Assembly: GCA_022827185.1 (NCBI GenBank)
Contig: JAJDTM010000055.1
Coordinates: 1-64,000 of the forward strand
DNA length: 64,000 nt
Origin: Candidatus Poribacteria bacterium
Lineage (GTDB): Bacteria > Poribacteria > WGA-4E > WGA-3G
Reading direction: 5' to 3'
Shown here: piece after piece, positions 47,796 to 59,268 of the stretch
Numbering within the stretch: the stretch's first letter is position 1
Layout: every line of letters starts with the position of its first letter
Translations under genes and position numbers: made by a program
Notes under the pieces: model-generated
The model's database searches: none
The model's input: only the letters and a program-made list of their open reading frames with translations
Told to the model about the DNA's origin: nothing

Positions 47796-49010
47796 TTAAC
47801 CGAGAATCTGCGTCCATCCTGTGCTTGCCCGAATCGCATCAATCGCAATTTGGTAACGCCAACCGTCTTGAAATGTTAAGTAGGGTTCGTGAGGACGGTC
47901 CTCAATATCCGCAAGGAAATCTCGAACAAGCGCAACCCATTTGTTTTGGATGTCGTCCCCGATGCGCGGTAGATCATCTGTTAAAGTTTGGGGGACAGAC
48001 AACTCTTCGCTCCCTTCACCAACATGTTTTGTAATAGGTGATAGGATATGTCCGCCGCTGCCAACAAGCGTTCCATGCGTCCCGTAGAAATACCAGCCAC
48101 CTTTTGGGGAATGGGTCGGCACCCCCGGATGCGTGCGCATTGTTACGAGGATGCTATCTGGATCGAAAATATCGACAATAATGTTATTTGACAAAGGCAC
48201 GATATTTTCGGTCCAAAGATCCGAAGGCTCTGAAGACCCCAATTTAAAGAACGCTGAGTAATCCCATTCCGCATCACATACCCGCCACTCAAGTTTGGCT
48301 GCCGCTTCGGTTGTAATCTCTCTGCTCCGCCATACCCGAAAGTCGCGGATCTCCGGCACAACAGGTGCTTTCCTGATAGCGGTTTTAGCTTCACCGACAG
48401 CCGAGACGATTTTCATACCCGTCATCCGTTCCAGCATACCGAGCCGATGTGTCAGCCCGTTGTTCAAGGCACCGCCGCCGTGTGCCAACGAACTCATCCA
48501 ATTCCACGGCTTCACTGTATTTGAAGACGGAGTGTTCCGAATCCGACGGCTGTATCCGATATCGACTGCTGTTAACTCGCCGATAACGTGCTGCTGCGTC
48601 AACAACTCTCGGATATAAGCAACACTTGGATCGTATAGATGTGTTGCGGCGAAAGCATGTTTCAATCCAGTGTCTTTGATGAGACTGTAGATGTGGCCTG
48701 CTTCTGTTGCGGTAAGTGCTAAAGGTTTCTCGCTGATGATATGGCAACCGAGTTCTACCGCTAACTCGATGACCTCTGTTCGCAAGATTGCCGGCGTTGT
48801 AACAGCGACAATATCCGGTTTATGTTTCAGCAGACTCTTTCGCCAATCCGTTGAAGCCTCAGACACACCTAACCCTGACGCAACTTTCTGCACTATATCC
48901 GGTTTTCTGGCACAGATAGCCAACACTTCAACACCGTAATGTTGAAACGCCTTTGTGTGCCCTTCCGCCGACCAACCTGCGCCTACAACAACCGCTTTCA
49001 ATTTTTTCAT
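47796..49010 (-). CDS. Gfo/Idh/MocA-family oxidoreductase
   Basis: LKAVVVGAGWSAEGHTKAFQHYGVEVLAICARKP, GCHIISEKPLALTATEAGHIYSL. Confidence 0.88.
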   Translation of the reverse strand: MKKLKAVVVGAGWSAEGHTKAFQHYGVEVLAICARKPDIVQKVASGLGVSEASTDWRKSLLKHKPDIVAVTTPAILRTEVIELAVELGCHIISEKPLALTATEAGHIYSLIKDTGLKHAFAATHLYDPSVAYIRELLTQQHVIGELTAVDIGYSRRIRNTPSSNTVKPWNWMSSLAHGGGALNNGLTHRLGMLERMTGMKIVSAVGEAKTAIRKAPVVPEIRDFRVWRSREITTEAAAKLEWRVCDAEWDYSAFFKLGSSEPSDLWTENIVPLSNNIIVDIFDPDSILVTMRTHPGVPTHSPKGGWYFYGTHGTLVGSGGHILSPITKHVGEGSEELSVPQTLTDDLPRIGDDIQNKWVALVRDFLADIEDRPHEPYLTFQDGWRYQIAIDAIRASTGWTQILG

Positions 49011-49067
49011 GAGCTTCTTGACAAGTCAGCGCGCTTTTTAAACGCACCGAATAGTAGATGTTTCAGA

Positions 49068-50549
49068 TTATGCTAATATCTCATTGACGACCCGTGCTTT
49101 CTCTTCAACCCCGGTTAATCGGTGATCAAGTCCTTGGAACTTATAGGTCAACCGTTCGTGGTCAACGCCGAGTTGGTTGAGAATCGTAGCGTTTAAGTCA
49201 CGAACAGAGACAGGATCCTTAGTGATATTGTAACTGAAATCATCGGTTTCACCGTGGACGATCCCGCTTTTTATACCCCCACCAGCCATCCACATCGTAA
49301 AGCATTTCGGGTGATGATCGCGTCCGTAGTTATCTTTCTTGAGCGCGCCTTGGCAATACACAGTGCGTCCAAATTCACCGCCCCAAATAACGAGCGTATC
49401 GTCAAGCATACCGCGTTGTTTCAGGTCTTGCACGAGGGCTGTTGAGGGTTGATCAATATCACGGGCTTGGTTACGGATGTCCTTCGGTAGGTTTCCGTGC
49501 TGGTCCCACCCACGATGGAAGATTTGGACGAGGCGGACATCACGTTCCATCATCCGACGCGCAAGGATACAACAGTGTGCAAATGTACCGGGGGTGTTAA
49601 CATCAGGACCGTACATCTCCAAAATGTTGGCAGGTTCCTGCTTCAGGTCTGTCAGTTCGGGGACAGACGACTGCATCCGGAACGCCATCTCATATTGTGA
49701 GATACGCGCGTGCGTTTCGGGGTCGCCGACTTCTTCGTAGAGTTCCTCATTGAGTTTAACCAGCGAATCGAGCATCCGTTTTCGCGCTTTTTCACTCATA
49801 CCTTGCGGATTCGAGAGGAATAGCACCGGATCGCCTTGGCTACGCAGTAGCACACCTTGGTGTTCGGACGGCAGGAATCCGGCACCCCAGAGCCGGTTAT
49901 AAAGGGCTTGTGCCGACTTTCTGCCTGTCCACGTAGCATTCATCACAATAAAAGAGGGGAGGTTATTGTTTTCAGTGCCTAACCCATAACTCAGCCATGC
50001 GCCGAGGCTCGGTTTACCGGGTGTCTCATTACCCGTACAAACATAAGTGATCGCCGGATCGTGGTTAATCGCCTCGGTATGTAACGATTTGATAATCGCT
50101 ATGTCTTTGACCATAGAAGCAGTATGCGGTAGCAACTCACTGAGCCACGCGCCATCGCTGCCGTTGTCGTGCTGCTTGAACGCAAAGATAGAAGGCGCGA
50201 TCGGGAAACGGTTCTGACCGGAAGTCATCGTCGTGAGACGTTGCCCCATCCGCACGGTTTCAGGTAACTCTTTATCAAACCATTCCCCCATCTTCGGTTT
50301 ATAGTCATACAAATCCATCTGCGATGGAGCACCGGACATGAAGAGATAAATCGCACGTTTCGCTTTCGGCGCGAAATGTGGGAGTTCAGGCAACCCACCC
50401 GTCCGTGGCATCGCTTGCTGCTCAAGCGCATCTACAAGCGTGTTCGGCAATAATGAGGCGAGGGCTGCACCACCGAGACCCATCGCACATTTACCGAAAA
50501 ATTGGCGGCGCGTTTCAAGTTTCAGATATTCTTTAATTGGATCCACCAT
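49068..50549 (-). CDS. DUF1501 domain protein
   Basis: [71 protein letters not shown]. Confidence 0.92.
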   Translation of the reverse strand: MVDPIKEYLKLETRRQFFGKCAMGLGGAALASLLPNTLVDALEQQAMPRTGGLPELPHFAPKAKRAIYLFMSGAPSQMDLYDYKPKMGEWFDKELPETVRMGQRLTTMTSGQNRFPIAPSIFAFKQHDNGSDGAWLSELLPHTASMVKDIAIIKSLHTEAINHDPAITYVCTGNETPGKPSLGAWLSYGLGTENNNLPSFIVMNATWTGRKSAQALYNRLWGAGFLPSEHQGVLLRSQGDPVLFLSNPQGMSEKARKRMLDSLVKLNEELYEEVGDPETHARISQYEMAFRMQSSVPELTDLKQEPANILEMYGPDVNTPGTFAHCCILARRMMERDVRLVQIFHRGWDQHGNLPKDIRNQARDIDQPSTALVQDLKQRGMLDDTLVIWGGEFGRTVYCQGALKKDNYGRDHHPKCFTMWMAGGGIKSGIVHGETDDFSYNITKDPVSVRDLNATILNQLGVDHERLTYKFQGLDHRLTGVEEKARVVNEILA

Positions 50550-50611
50550 TGATCTCCTTTACGATGTTGCTCCTTAATCCAGGCATTGCAATGCTCACTA
50601 AAGTTTCAAAT

Positions 50612-50701
50612 AGAACCTACGCATTTCCTCTTAAAGTCCCCCTGATAAGGGGGATTTAGGGGGTTTAAAATACCGAAATTACTGCTTTTTGCGTAAGTCC
50701 T
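50612..50701. repeat. MITE-like repeat family A, copy 3
   Basis: AGAACCTACGCATTTCCTCTTAAAGTCCCCCTGATAAGGGGGATTTAGGGGGTTTAAAATACCGAAATTACTGCTTTTTGCGTAAGTCCT. Confidence 0.75.
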
Positions 50702-50708
50702 ATGAATT

Positions 50709-51869
50709 TTAACTCCTGCTAGCAAGTTTATTAGCAAAAATACTGATTAATCCGCCAAGCATTATATATCCGAACATGACTTCAAGGGTAACGAGGATAC
50801 GCGCAAAGGTATTCGCGGCAACTACATCCCCGAATCCAAGTGTCGTAAAGGTTACGATGCTAAAGTAAAAAGATTTCCAAAATGTTAAATGTTCATCTGC
50901 TTCGGTATCAATAGCCTGGTGAAATTGAGGCGTTGTCTCTTGTAGCCATTCTGGATACCATGTTGGTGCCGGCATATACACAAATGAAAACGAGAGCGCG
51001 ATGAGTAGTGACCATAATGCCCAAAGCGCGAGACTACGACCATAATCTGAACTCCATTTCCAAACGAATGCCCAAAACGGGGTTTTCTCTTTGAACGCAC
51101 GGATGAACTGCTGATCTGCCACATAACGTTTGAAAAAAGGATTCAAGACTCCATTAATATCTTCGTTATTCAAATAGAATTCTGTCGGCTGCTCAGATTG
51201 ATGGCGCAACTTGTTGAGCAACGATTGCCATATCGTGTCCGAGATAAAACTCACCTGACGATAAGATACCGCAACAGCGAACCGTGCAGCAGTGAAATCT
51301 GTTTTTCCGAGAAACGTTGCCTCATTAAAGATCACCGTTTCTGAGAATTGGGCTTGTACGAAGTCCAACTCGTTAGAAAAAAATGCGTTTTTGAAATGCA
51401 CAGTATCTTGAAAAATCGCATTTCTGAAAATCCCATTTTCTGAGAATCGGGTCTCATTGAAATCTGCGACCTGCTGAAAATGCGTTTTTGAAAACCGCGC
51501 CATTCCGTGAAAAATTGTGCCACGGAAAAGTACTGAACCTTCAAACACTGACTCCCCGAAGTCACAAGCACTTTGAAACACATTCTTTCGGAGGTGAACG
51601 GCATCTTGGAAAACAGAATTTCCGAAAAACACCTCTTTTTTGAAAAACGTATTCTCGAATTTAATAAGGTTTTTAAACGTGCACCGGATACAAACAATCT
51701 CCTTATCAACCGCGAATTTGCCTTCAACATCCACTTCGGATTCAGGTGAAAAGACGATTGTCCCATCAATTATGCAATCTGTCAGAAACACGCTTTCGTA
51801 ATCCGATTGCAAAAGCGAAAGGAATGTGTCCGCCTCAAGCGTCTGTTCAGTACCATGATAAATCTGCAT
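50709..51869 (-). CDS. Pentapeptide-repeat-like protein fused to a K+ channel pore (paralog of 44908-46065)
   Basis: Same architecture; NPFFKRYVADQQFIRAF, WSSDYGRSLALWALWSL, TFTTLGFGDVVAANTFARI. Confidence 0.85.
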   Translation of the reverse strand: MQIYHGTEQTLEADTFLSLLQSDYESVFLTDCIIDGTIVFSPESEVDVEGKFAVDKEIVCIRCTFKNLIKFENTFFKKEVFFGNSVFQDAVHLRKNVFQSACDFGESVFEGSVLFRGTIFHGMARFSKTHFQQVADFNETRFSENGIFRNAIFQDTVHFKNAFFSNELDFVQAQFSETVIFNEATFLGKTDFTAARFAVAVSYRQVSFISDTIWQSLLNKLRHQSEQPTEFYLNNEDINGVLNPFFKRYVADQQFIRAFKEKTPFWAFVWKWSSDYGRSLALWALWSLLIALSFSFVYMPAPTWYPEWLQETTPQFHQAIDTEADEHLTFWKSFYFSIVTFTTLGFGDVVAANTFARILVTLEVMFGYIMLGGLISIFANKLASRS

Positions 51870-52098
51870 ATTAGCTCCATGCGGCTCGAAAACTGTAGAC
51901 GTGAAAATTTCACGGATAGACAGAGATAAAGGCTACAATTGAGCGTTTTATGAAGATGTGCGCGTGTGAAGCACGCTAACGCTGTGTTATGCCATTTTTA
52001 ATATTATCAGTTTCACCGAAGCATAGGAACCCATCCGTACGAGATCAGACGACAGTTGAATAATACGCGTTATGTCTGCTATCCAAATAGGAGCGGTA

Positions 52099-53577
52099 TC
52101 ATGCTAATATCTCGTTGATGATCCGCGCTTTCTCTTCAACCCCGGTTAACCGGTGATCGAGCCCTTGGAACTTATAGGTCAACCGCTCGTGATTGATGCC
52201 GAGTTGCTTGAGGATCGTGGCGTTTATATCCCGAACGTGTACAGGGTCTTTGACGATGTTATAACTAAAGTCATCGGTTTCGCCGTGGACCACACCGCCT
52301 TTGATACCACCGCCAGCCATCCAACGCGTAAAGCATTTCGGATGATGGTCACGCCCATAGTTATCCGGCGTGAGAGTGCCTTGACAGTAGACAGTTCGTC
52401 CAAATTCGCCGCCCCAGACAACTAAGGTTTCATCGAGCATGCCGCGTTGTTTCAAGTCTTTAATAAGCCCTGCTGAGGGTTGATCGATATCGCGTGCTTG
52501 ATTGCGGATATTCGTCGGCAGTTGTCCGTGCTGGTCCCAACCCCGGTGGAAAATTTGCGCCAGACGCACATCGCGCTCCATCATCCGACGCGCAAGGATA
52601 CAGCAGTTGGCGAACGTACCCGGGGTTTTGACCTCGGGACCATACAACTCTAAGACATGCTCAGGTTCCTGCGACAGATCCGCGAGTTCCGGGACACTCG
52701 TCTGCATACGGAATGCCATCTCATATTGAGAGATACGCGCATGCGTTTCGGGATCGCCTATTTCCTCGTAGAGCTCCTGGTTGAGTTCAACGAGGGTGTT
52801 TAACATCTGTTTCCGTGTTTTCTCGTTGACCCCTTCCGGGTTTGAGAGGAATAACACCGGATCGCCTTGGCTACGGAGTAGCACACCTTGATGCTCCGAT
52901 GGGAGAAAACCGGCACCCCAGAGGCGATTGTAAAGTGCCTGGGCACCCTTTGGACCACTCCAAGTCGCGTTCATCACGATAAACGCAGGCAAGTTCTCGT
53001 TTTCACTACCGAGTCCATAACTTAACCACGCACCAAGGCTCGGTTTGCCTGGGTTTTCATCACCCGTACAGAAGAAGGTAATCGCCGGATCGTGGTTAAT
53101 CGCTTCGGTGTGTACCGACTTGATAATCGCAAGATCTTCCGCCACCGATCCCGTGTGCGGGAGCAGTTCGCTAATCCATACACCATCACCGCCGTTATCG
53201 TACTTCTTGAATTCAAATATAGATGGAGCTATCGGGAACTTATCCTGGCCTGAGGTCATCGTTGTGAGACGTTGACCCATCCGGACGGATTCTGGGAGAT
53301 CCGTATCGAACCATTCCCCCATATTCGGTTTGTAGTCGTACAGATCTAATTGCGATGGCGCACCGGACATGAACAAATAGATCGCACGTTTTGCTTTCGG
53401 TGCGAAGTGTGGGAGCTCTGGTAGACCGCCAAATCTCGGTGCTGCTTGCTCTTCGAGTGCGTTAACAATCGCGTTCGGCAGCAGCGTAGCGAGTGCTGCG
53501 CCACCAAGCCCCGACGCACACTTCCCAAAAAATTGCCGACGCGTCTCAAGTTTCAAATATTCCTTAATTGGGTCCAT
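52099..53577 (-). CDS. DUF1501 domain protein (close paralog of 49068-50549)
   Basis: [48 protein letters not shown]; near colinear with the other copy. Confidence 0.92.
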   Translation of the reverse strand: MDPIKEYLKLETRRQFFGKCASGLGGAALATLLPNAIVNALEEQAAPRFGGLPELPHFAPKAKRAIYLFMSGAPSQLDLYDYKPNMGEWFDTDLPESVRMGQRLTTMTSGQDKFPIAPSIFEFKKYDNGGDGVWISELLPHTGSVAEDLAIIKSVHTEAINHDPAITFFCTGDENPGKPSLGAWLSYGLGSENENLPAFIVMNATWSGPKGAQALYNRLWGAGFLPSEHQGVLLRSQGDPVLFLSNPEGVNEKTRKQMLNTLVELNQELYEEIGDPETHARISQYEMAFRMQTSVPELADLSQEPEHVLELYGPEVKTPGTFANCCILARRMMERDVRLAQIFHRGWDQHGQLPTNIRNQARDIDQPSAGLIKDLKQRGMLDETLVVWGGEFGRTVYCQGTLTPDNYGRDHHPKCFTRWMAGGGIKGGVVHGETDDFSYNIVKDPVHVRDINATILKQLGINHERLTYKFQGLDHRLTGVEEKARIINEILA

Positions 53578-53644
53578 TATATGGTTAACTCCTCGCGCGG
53601 TTACAAACCGCACTTTTGAGTGTAGCGAGCGACCAGTGTGCCTA

Positions 53645-56600
53645 CTACCCCTTGTTCAGGACTTCGTCCAGATTCAGGATTAAATTTGCAATCATCGTCC
53701 ATGCAGCGACTTCGACTGCATCTAAAGTTTCGTCAGGTGTCGATTCGCCGACAGCGATCAATTCTTTGGCGGCTTCCGGGTTTGCTGCCAACTCCTGATG
53801 GTGTGCTTGGAAAGTCTCCAATAGCAGGGCTGCCTCTTTCGGTTTCGGGAGTCGAGCAGTCGCTGCCTCAAAGAGGTAAGCGATACGTTCTTCCTTTGTC
53901 TCACCACCCTCTTTAACCGTACGTTCTGCAAAAGCACGTGCCGCTTCAAAGAACTGCGGATCGTTCATCAGCATTAACGCCTGCATCGGTGTGTTCGTAC
54001 GTTCACGACGGATGGTGCAGGCTTCACGAGATGGTGCGTCCAAAATGTTCATCTGTGGCGGTGGTGCTGTACGCTTCCAGAATGTGTAGAGACTCCGGCG
54101 ATATATTTTATCGGCACCGGTATCTTTAACAAATGTGTCGGTATTAGATCCGGTGAATCCGACGGCTTTCCAGAGTCCATCGGGTTGCGGCGGTTTGACG
54201 CTCGGACCCCCAACTTTGGTATACAACAAGTCGCTGATAGCAAGCGCGTTATCACGCACGGTTTCGGCATCAAGTCGGTACCTTGGCGCACGAGAGAGCA
54301 GCGCGTTATCCGCATCACGTTCCAGTTTTTCGGGCGTAACCTTCGCACTCTGACGATAGGTCGCTGATGTAAGCATCAATTTCAGCATCGCTTGAATATC
54401 CCAACCGGAGGCAATAAATTCGGTTGCCAGCCAGTCGAGGAGTTCCGGATGCACGGGCGGTGTACCTTGTGTACCAAAATCCTCTGCTGTGACGACAATT
54501 CCAGTACCGAAGACATCTTGCCAGAACCTGTTGATCGCGACACGGGCAGTAAGCGGATGTTCCGGTGAAAGCAGCCACTTCGCAAAACCGAGACGATCCG
54601 GTGTCGTATCTTCTGGCAAGGCTGACAGCACTGCCGGCGTTTGCGGATAAACCTGTTCACCGGGGTGTTGGTATTCACCACGTGCCAAAACGTAAGCACC
54701 TCTCGGTTCAGCCCGTTCCTGCATTACAAGCGTCGTCGTTAGCGAACCGTCCAATGTGTTCCGCTTCTGTCGTGTTGCTCCCAAGTCCGCAAAGACCTCT
54801 TTCAAATTCGCAAATGCACGATGTGCGTTTTCATTGACGCTCTTGTCAAGCGTGATGTTGGCCCGGTAGTAATCTCTGATTTGATCCTTCTGTGCGGTCT
54901 CACGTTCGCCGCGAGCGGTGCCAGCAATATCTACAATGTTAGCAGGCAACATCGGTGGCGCACTTTCCATACGGAAGTAGAAACCAGACGGACCTGAGTA
55001 GTTGACGACTTTCAGGAGTAGCGTGTTGTTACCGGGTTTGAGTTGCACCTGCACCTGTTCTTGGTCGGCAGCGGCATCCCGCTGGACGTTTTTAGCAAGG
55101 AGTTCGGTGCCGTTCATCCAGACTTTCAGGGCATCGTTGCTCCCGATATGCAACACGGCTTTCTGCTGGGTAACGGAGGAGATGTTCCTAAAGAGGTAGG
55201 TAGCACTGTTTTCACCGACGATGTCGTTGTGCACCTGTTCGTCAACCCAATGGCTCTGCTGTTCCCATTTGATGGTTTTGTCGTTCACCTTAAACGTGTC
55301 GCCTGTATTCACCGCTTTCGTTTCGGGTTCATAAACCTGATAGAAGGCGAGGTTACCGTGTTCCGCTGTGAAGGGACCCGCAGCATGCCAGTTGCCTAAT
55401 CCTATCTTGGAACCGATCGGATAAATGGTTGCTGCATCTGTGAGGGCGAGTCGGAATCGACCTAATTGCTTCTGACGCAGATCGAACTCGTGCTTAAGCC
55501 GGACTTTCAATCGGTTTCCGCCTTCCATCCCAAACGGTGCAGCGACAAGGAAGACCGCTTGTCGATTTTCGCGCCTTCTGTCAAGTGCCCATCCTGTTTC
55601 CGGTTTATCGTCAATCGCATTTGCAATAACACCACCGAGATTATCTTCACCCATGACCTGTTCATGGTCCGCCCACGCTTGCACAATTTGGACAGGCGTC
55701 CACGGATCTGCTGCATCGGTATTTTCATTTTCATTTTCCGCACTCGCATCAGCATCAGGAGTGTCTTCTGCTCGCGCCTCAGCATCGGCATCATCTGTTG
55801 GTGTACTTTCCGCTTGCGCATCGGCATCAACATCGGGAGTGTCTTCTACTTGCACTTCGGTATCGGCATCAGCAGCAGGTGTGCTTCCGGCTTCTGCATC
55901 AGTGGTTTCGCCTTCCGTTTGCGTCTCAGTGTCAGCATCGCCATCGCTACTTTCCGCTACCGGAGATTCTTCGCTTTCTGCTGCAGGGGGTCCAATGAAA
56001 AGCGCAAAATCGGTCAAAACAACGTTACCGTTACTGCTTCTGCCGAATCCACTCTTCGGCAAGGATTCGTGCGTGATACCTTCTAATCGCACTGCACTCC
56101 ATTTGCCGGGTGGCAGATCTACAATGACCTCGTAGGTCTCCTGTTCGGGATTAGTGCCGCTGGCTAATACGGAGTTATCCTCTAAAACTTCGAGTGTCGC
56201 CCCACCTTTTGAATAAAGCGATGTCGGTTTCAGCGTTGTCCAGCGCGGCATCCTGTTTTCCCACGCGATTTGGGTCGCATCAAGCTCGGGAATAGGTGCT
56301 TTGGTTTGGGCATCTAACTCAGCGATCTGTTCATCAAACGCTGCGAGTTCCGCTTCCTGCTCTGGTGTCGGCAACTTCACAACAGGCGGAGAATCCTTAC
56401 GGTTGCCGTCCATCGCGTTTTCAGTGATATTGTTGAAATAGGCGTAGAGTTGATAGAATTCCTTCTGTGTAATCGGGTCGTATTTGTGGTCGTGGCACTG
56501 CGCGCACCCGACAGTTAATCCCATCCAGACGGTCGAAGTGGTATTGGCTCTGTCGATAGCGTATCGGACATAGTATTCCGCATCAATCGAACCGCCCTCG

Positions 56601-57526
56601 CTCGTCGTAACGTGGCACCGATTGAAACCGGTAGCGACCTGCTGATCCAGTGTCGGTTCCGGCAGGAGATCACCTGCTAACTGCTCAATCGTAAACTGGT
56701 CGAACGGCATATTTTTATTGAACGCATTGATAACCCAATCACGGTAAGGCCACATTTCGCGGTAGTTATCTAAATGGAGTCCATGCGTATCGCCATACCG
56801 TGCGACATCTAACCAGAAGCGACCGAGATGCTCGCCATATTCCGGTTTTGCCATAAAGGTATCAATCAGTTTTTCGTAAGCGTCAGGTGAATCGTCTGCG
56901 ACGAATTGATGAATCTCTTCGCGCGTCGGCGGTAGACCGGTAAGATCGAAACTTATACGTCGGATGAGCGTCCGTTTATCCGCTTCACTCGCAGGCGTGA
57001 GGCCCTCTTTTTCGAGCCGTGAGAGGATGAACGCGTCAATCGGGTTTCGCACCCAGTCTTTGTTCTTGACATCAGGTGTCGTTGGGCGGACAGGTGTGGT
57101 GAATGCCCAATGTTCTTCCCAATTCGCACCTTCGCGAATCCACTGCGTAACGGCTTCAATCTGTTCTTGTGTTAGCGTCTTATTGAAGTCTGCCGGTGGC
57201 ATACGGTAGGTATCGTCATCGGATACAATGCGAAGATGGAGTTCGCTCTCTTCGGGATTACCGGGGACGATTACGGGGTATCCGCTCGGTTCAGAGAACG
57301 CACCTGCTTTCGTGTCGAGTCGGAGGTCAGCCTGTCGGGTCTTGGCATCCGGTCCATGGCAGGCGAAGCAGTTATCCGCAAGGATTGGGCGGATATCGAG
57401 ATTATAATTCAAAGTGGCTTGTGGTGTCTCGTGATGTTCCGCAGATGCCGTGGGAAGTCCAAACACGACGAGGCAGAAACACACCAACGTAGCTAATAGT
57501 GGAATTGAACTTTTAGTGATTTTCAC
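53645..57526 (-). CDS. Planctomycete-type cytochrome c (PSCyt1)/DUF1549/DUF1553 protein with internal acidic low-complexity segment
   Basis: [107 protein letters not shown]. Confidence 0.93.
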   Translation of the reverse strand: MKITKSSIPLLATLVCFCLVVFGLPTASAEHHETPQATLNYNLDIRPILADNCFACHGPDAKTRQADLRLDTKAGAFSEPSGYPVIVPGNPEESELHLRIVSDDDTYRMPPADFNKTLTQEQIEAVTQWIREGANWEEHWAFTTPVRPTTPDVKNKDWVRNPIDAFILSRLEKEGLTPASEADKRTLIRRISFDLTGLPPTREEIHQFVADDSPDAYEKLIDTFMAKPEYGEHLGRFWLDVARYGDTHGLHLDNYREMWPYRDWVINAFNKNMPFDQFTIEQLAGDLLPEPTLDQQVATGFNRCHVTTSEGGSIDAEYYVRYAIDRANTTSTVWMGLTVGCAQCHDHKYDPITQKEFYQLYAYFNNITENAMDGNRKDSPPVVKLPTPEQEAELAAFDEQIAELDAQTKAPIPELDATQIAWENRMPRWTTLKPTSLYSKGGATLEVLEDNSVLASGTNPEQETYEVIVDLPPGKWSAVRLEGITHESLPKSGFGRSSNGNVVLTDFALFIGPPAAESEESPVAESSDGDADTETQTEGETTDAEAGSTPAADADTEVQVEDTPDVDADAQAESTPTDDADAEARAEDTPDADASAENENENTDAADPWTPVQIVQAWADHEQVMGEDNLGGVIANAIDDKPETGWALDRRRENRQAVFLVAAPFGMEGGNRLKVRLKHEFDLRQKQLGRFRLALTDAATIYPIGSKIGLGNWHAAGPFTAEHGNLAFYQVYEPETKAVNTGDTFKVNDKTIKWEQQSHWVDEQVHNDIVGENSATYLFRNISSVTQQKAVLHIGSNDALKVWMNGTELLAKNVQRDAAADQEQVQVQLKPGNNTLLLKVVNYSGPSGFYFRMESAPPMLPANIVDIAGTARGERETAQKDQIRDYYRANITLDKSVNENAHRAFANLKEVFADLGATRQKRNTLDGSLTTTLVMQERAEPRGAYVLARGEYQHPGEQVYPQTPAVLSALPEDTTPDRLGFAKWLLSPEHPLTARVAINRFWQDVFGTGIVVTAEDFGTQGTPPVHPELLDWLATEFIASGWDIQAMLKLMLTSATYRQSAKVTPEKLERDADNALLSRAPRYRLDAETVRDNALAISDLLYTKVGGPSVKPPQPDGLWKAVGFTGSNTDTFVKDTGADKIYRRSLYTFWKRTAPPPQMNILDAPSREACTIRRERTNTPMQALMLMNDPQFFEAARAFAERTVKEGGETKEERIAYLFEAATARLPKPKEAALLLETFQAHHQELAANPEAAKELIAVGESTPDETLDAVEVAAWTMIANLILNLDEVLNKG

Positions 57527-57726
57527 AGAAATTCTCTCCCTTTTTCAGCGTTGTAGTGGGCAATTTATCAACTCTCTATACCAAAAATCTAAATCGCAAT
57601 TTCCTATACCGGATTTGGCAATTTGTGACGTTTAGCTAATCAAAAGGTTTAGCAATATTGCTATATTTTACGTTACAGTTGGATCCTTGTCAAATATTTT
57701 CTACTTGATTGGACATTCAGTTTTTG

Positions 57727-57755
57727 TTGATACACCATACGCGGTGTGATATAAT
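57727..57755 (+). promoter_or_regulatory. Promoter TTGATA-N17-TATAAT with an inverted repeat in the spacer
   Basis: Spacer contains ACACC-ATACGC-GGTGT; upstream of ATG 57789. Confidence 0.65.
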
Positions 57756-57788
57756 TCTAACAATTACCAATCATCAAGGAGCGACAGA

Positions 57789-58412
57789 ATGGCTTTTAGT
57801 GATTTTAAGAAGATCCCTGACGTTCAGAAAAGATTTGGCATCCGACACATCGAAAATGACTTCATAAAGATTAAGGAAGACGTGTTGCCTTCGGAACAAT
57901 TTCTGCAAGAATTGGAATTTAGCAGACAGTACATTCCTATTTTCGCTTCTGAGGGTGCGCGTTGTGAAGCCGTTATCTACCCTGTTTTGCGGGAAGTGTA
58001 TAAAGCGTACGCTGCTAACTACGCCCTATGGATAAAGGAACCTCTTGCCTACGATGAAACGCTGAGCGGCACGCCTGATTACTTCATCTCAACACGATCT
58101 GAATTGGGCATACTCATTGTAGGCACCCCGTTGATAATACTCGTTGAGGCAAAGAAGAACGACTTTGAGCAAGGTTGGGGTCAATGCCTCGCGGAATTGG
58201 TAGCGGCACAAAAAATAAATGCGAACGCAGATATGCCCGTGTACGGTATAGTCAGCGACGGCACGTTGTGGCAGATTGGGCACCTTATCAACGAAACCTT
58301 CATCCAAAACCGGACAAGTTTTAGTGTGGATCATTTGCCTGTCCTATTTGGTGCTATTGATTCTGTCTTCAAAGCAGCAAACGAGTTTTCTCAGCAGACA
58401 TCCACCGAATAA
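57789..58412 (+). CDS. PD-(D/E)XK nuclease-like protein (HSDR_N-like), standalone
   Basis: LSGTPDYFISTRSELGILIVGTPLIILVEAKKNDFEQGWGQCLAELVAAQ. Confidence 0.65.
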   Translation: MAFSDFKKIPDVQKRFGIRHIENDFIKIKEDVLPSEQFLQELEFSRQYIPIFASEGARCEAVIYPVLREVYKAYAANYALWIKEPLAYDETLSGTPDYFISTRSELGILIVGTPLIILVEAKKNDFEQGWGQCLAELVAAQKINANADMPVYGIVSDGTLWQIGHLINETFIQNRTSFSVDHLPVLFGAIDSVFKAANEFSQQTSTE

Positions 58413-58430
58413 AATACCGGTGTAATTTGT

Positions 58431-59198
58431 TTATTGCCCACCAACCTTTTCAAAAATAATAACGTGCTGCCACGGTAGATCGTCAAGTGTCTCTACCCAA
58501 GAAAGTGGGTGCGGTGTTGCCTCTTTAATCACCTGTAGTTCGCTCATTTTGTGCAGGCGTTTGATGGGTACATTGTCATCTTCCAAACGGTATTCTACAA
58601 AAGCCACCCGACCCCCTGTTTTGAGCCCACGACAGATATTCTGTATCATCTCGTATGGATGTGAAAACTCGTGGTAGACATCTACCATAATCGCCAAATC
58701 CACCGAATTCGGCGGCAATTTCGGATCGGTAATTGTGCCTAATATCCCTTTGATGTTGGTAATACCTTCTTCCGCCATTTTCTCAGCAAGGATATCAAGC
58801 ATCTCCTGCTGAATTTCAACACCGTAGATGGTCCCTGTCTCGCCGATTTTCGGTGAGATCTTCCGAGCGATGTAGCCTGTGCCAATACCGATATCCGCCA
58901 CAACGTCCCCCGCTTTGAGTTTCAGCAGCTCAACAAGGCGATGCGGCATCTCTTCTCGCTCACGTTCAGGACGTTCCAACCATTCTGCACCTTGATGTCC
59001 CATCACGTGAGAGATTTCGCGTCCCATATAAATTTTGCCGATCCCGTCTCGACTCGGTGTGCGCTGTTCGTAGCGTGTACTCGCTGGGCGCGTAGGCGCG
59101 GTTTCTGATTGTGACTCACCGCTTGGCACCATTGTAACATAAGTTAGCAGACAACCCACGCCGACAATGCATATGAAAACATAAAATTTTCTGAGCAT
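58431..59198 (-). CDS. Membrane-anchored or exported class I SAM-dependent methyltransferase
   Basis: N-terminal hydrophobic segment; LLKLKAGDVVADIGIGTGYIARKISPKIGETGTIYGVEIQQEMLDIL. Confidence 0.82.
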   Translation of the reverse strand: MLRKFYVFICIVGVGCLLTYVTMVPSGESQSETAPTRPASTRYEQRTPSRDGIGKIYMGREISHVMGHQGAEWLERPEREREEMPHRLVELLKLKAGDVVADIGIGTGYIARKISPKIGETGTIYGVEIQQEMLDILAEKMAEEGITNIKGILGTITDPKLPPNSVDLAIMVDVYHEFSHPYEMIQNICRGLKTGGRVAFVEYRLEDDNVPIKRLHKMSELQVIKEATPHPLSWVETLDDLPWQHVIIFEKVGGQ

Positions 59199-59268
59199 CG
59201 GTTTTGTACTACCTTCCTTTTATCCTGGCAATCCTAAAATCCTGCAAATCCCGATTCAGATGATAGTT

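Noticed and set aside
55466-56135. Plus-strand Cys/Ser-rich ORFs (55466..56086, 55653..56135)
   Set aside because: Antisense of the acidic repeat segment in the PSCyt1 protein; composition is a by-product.
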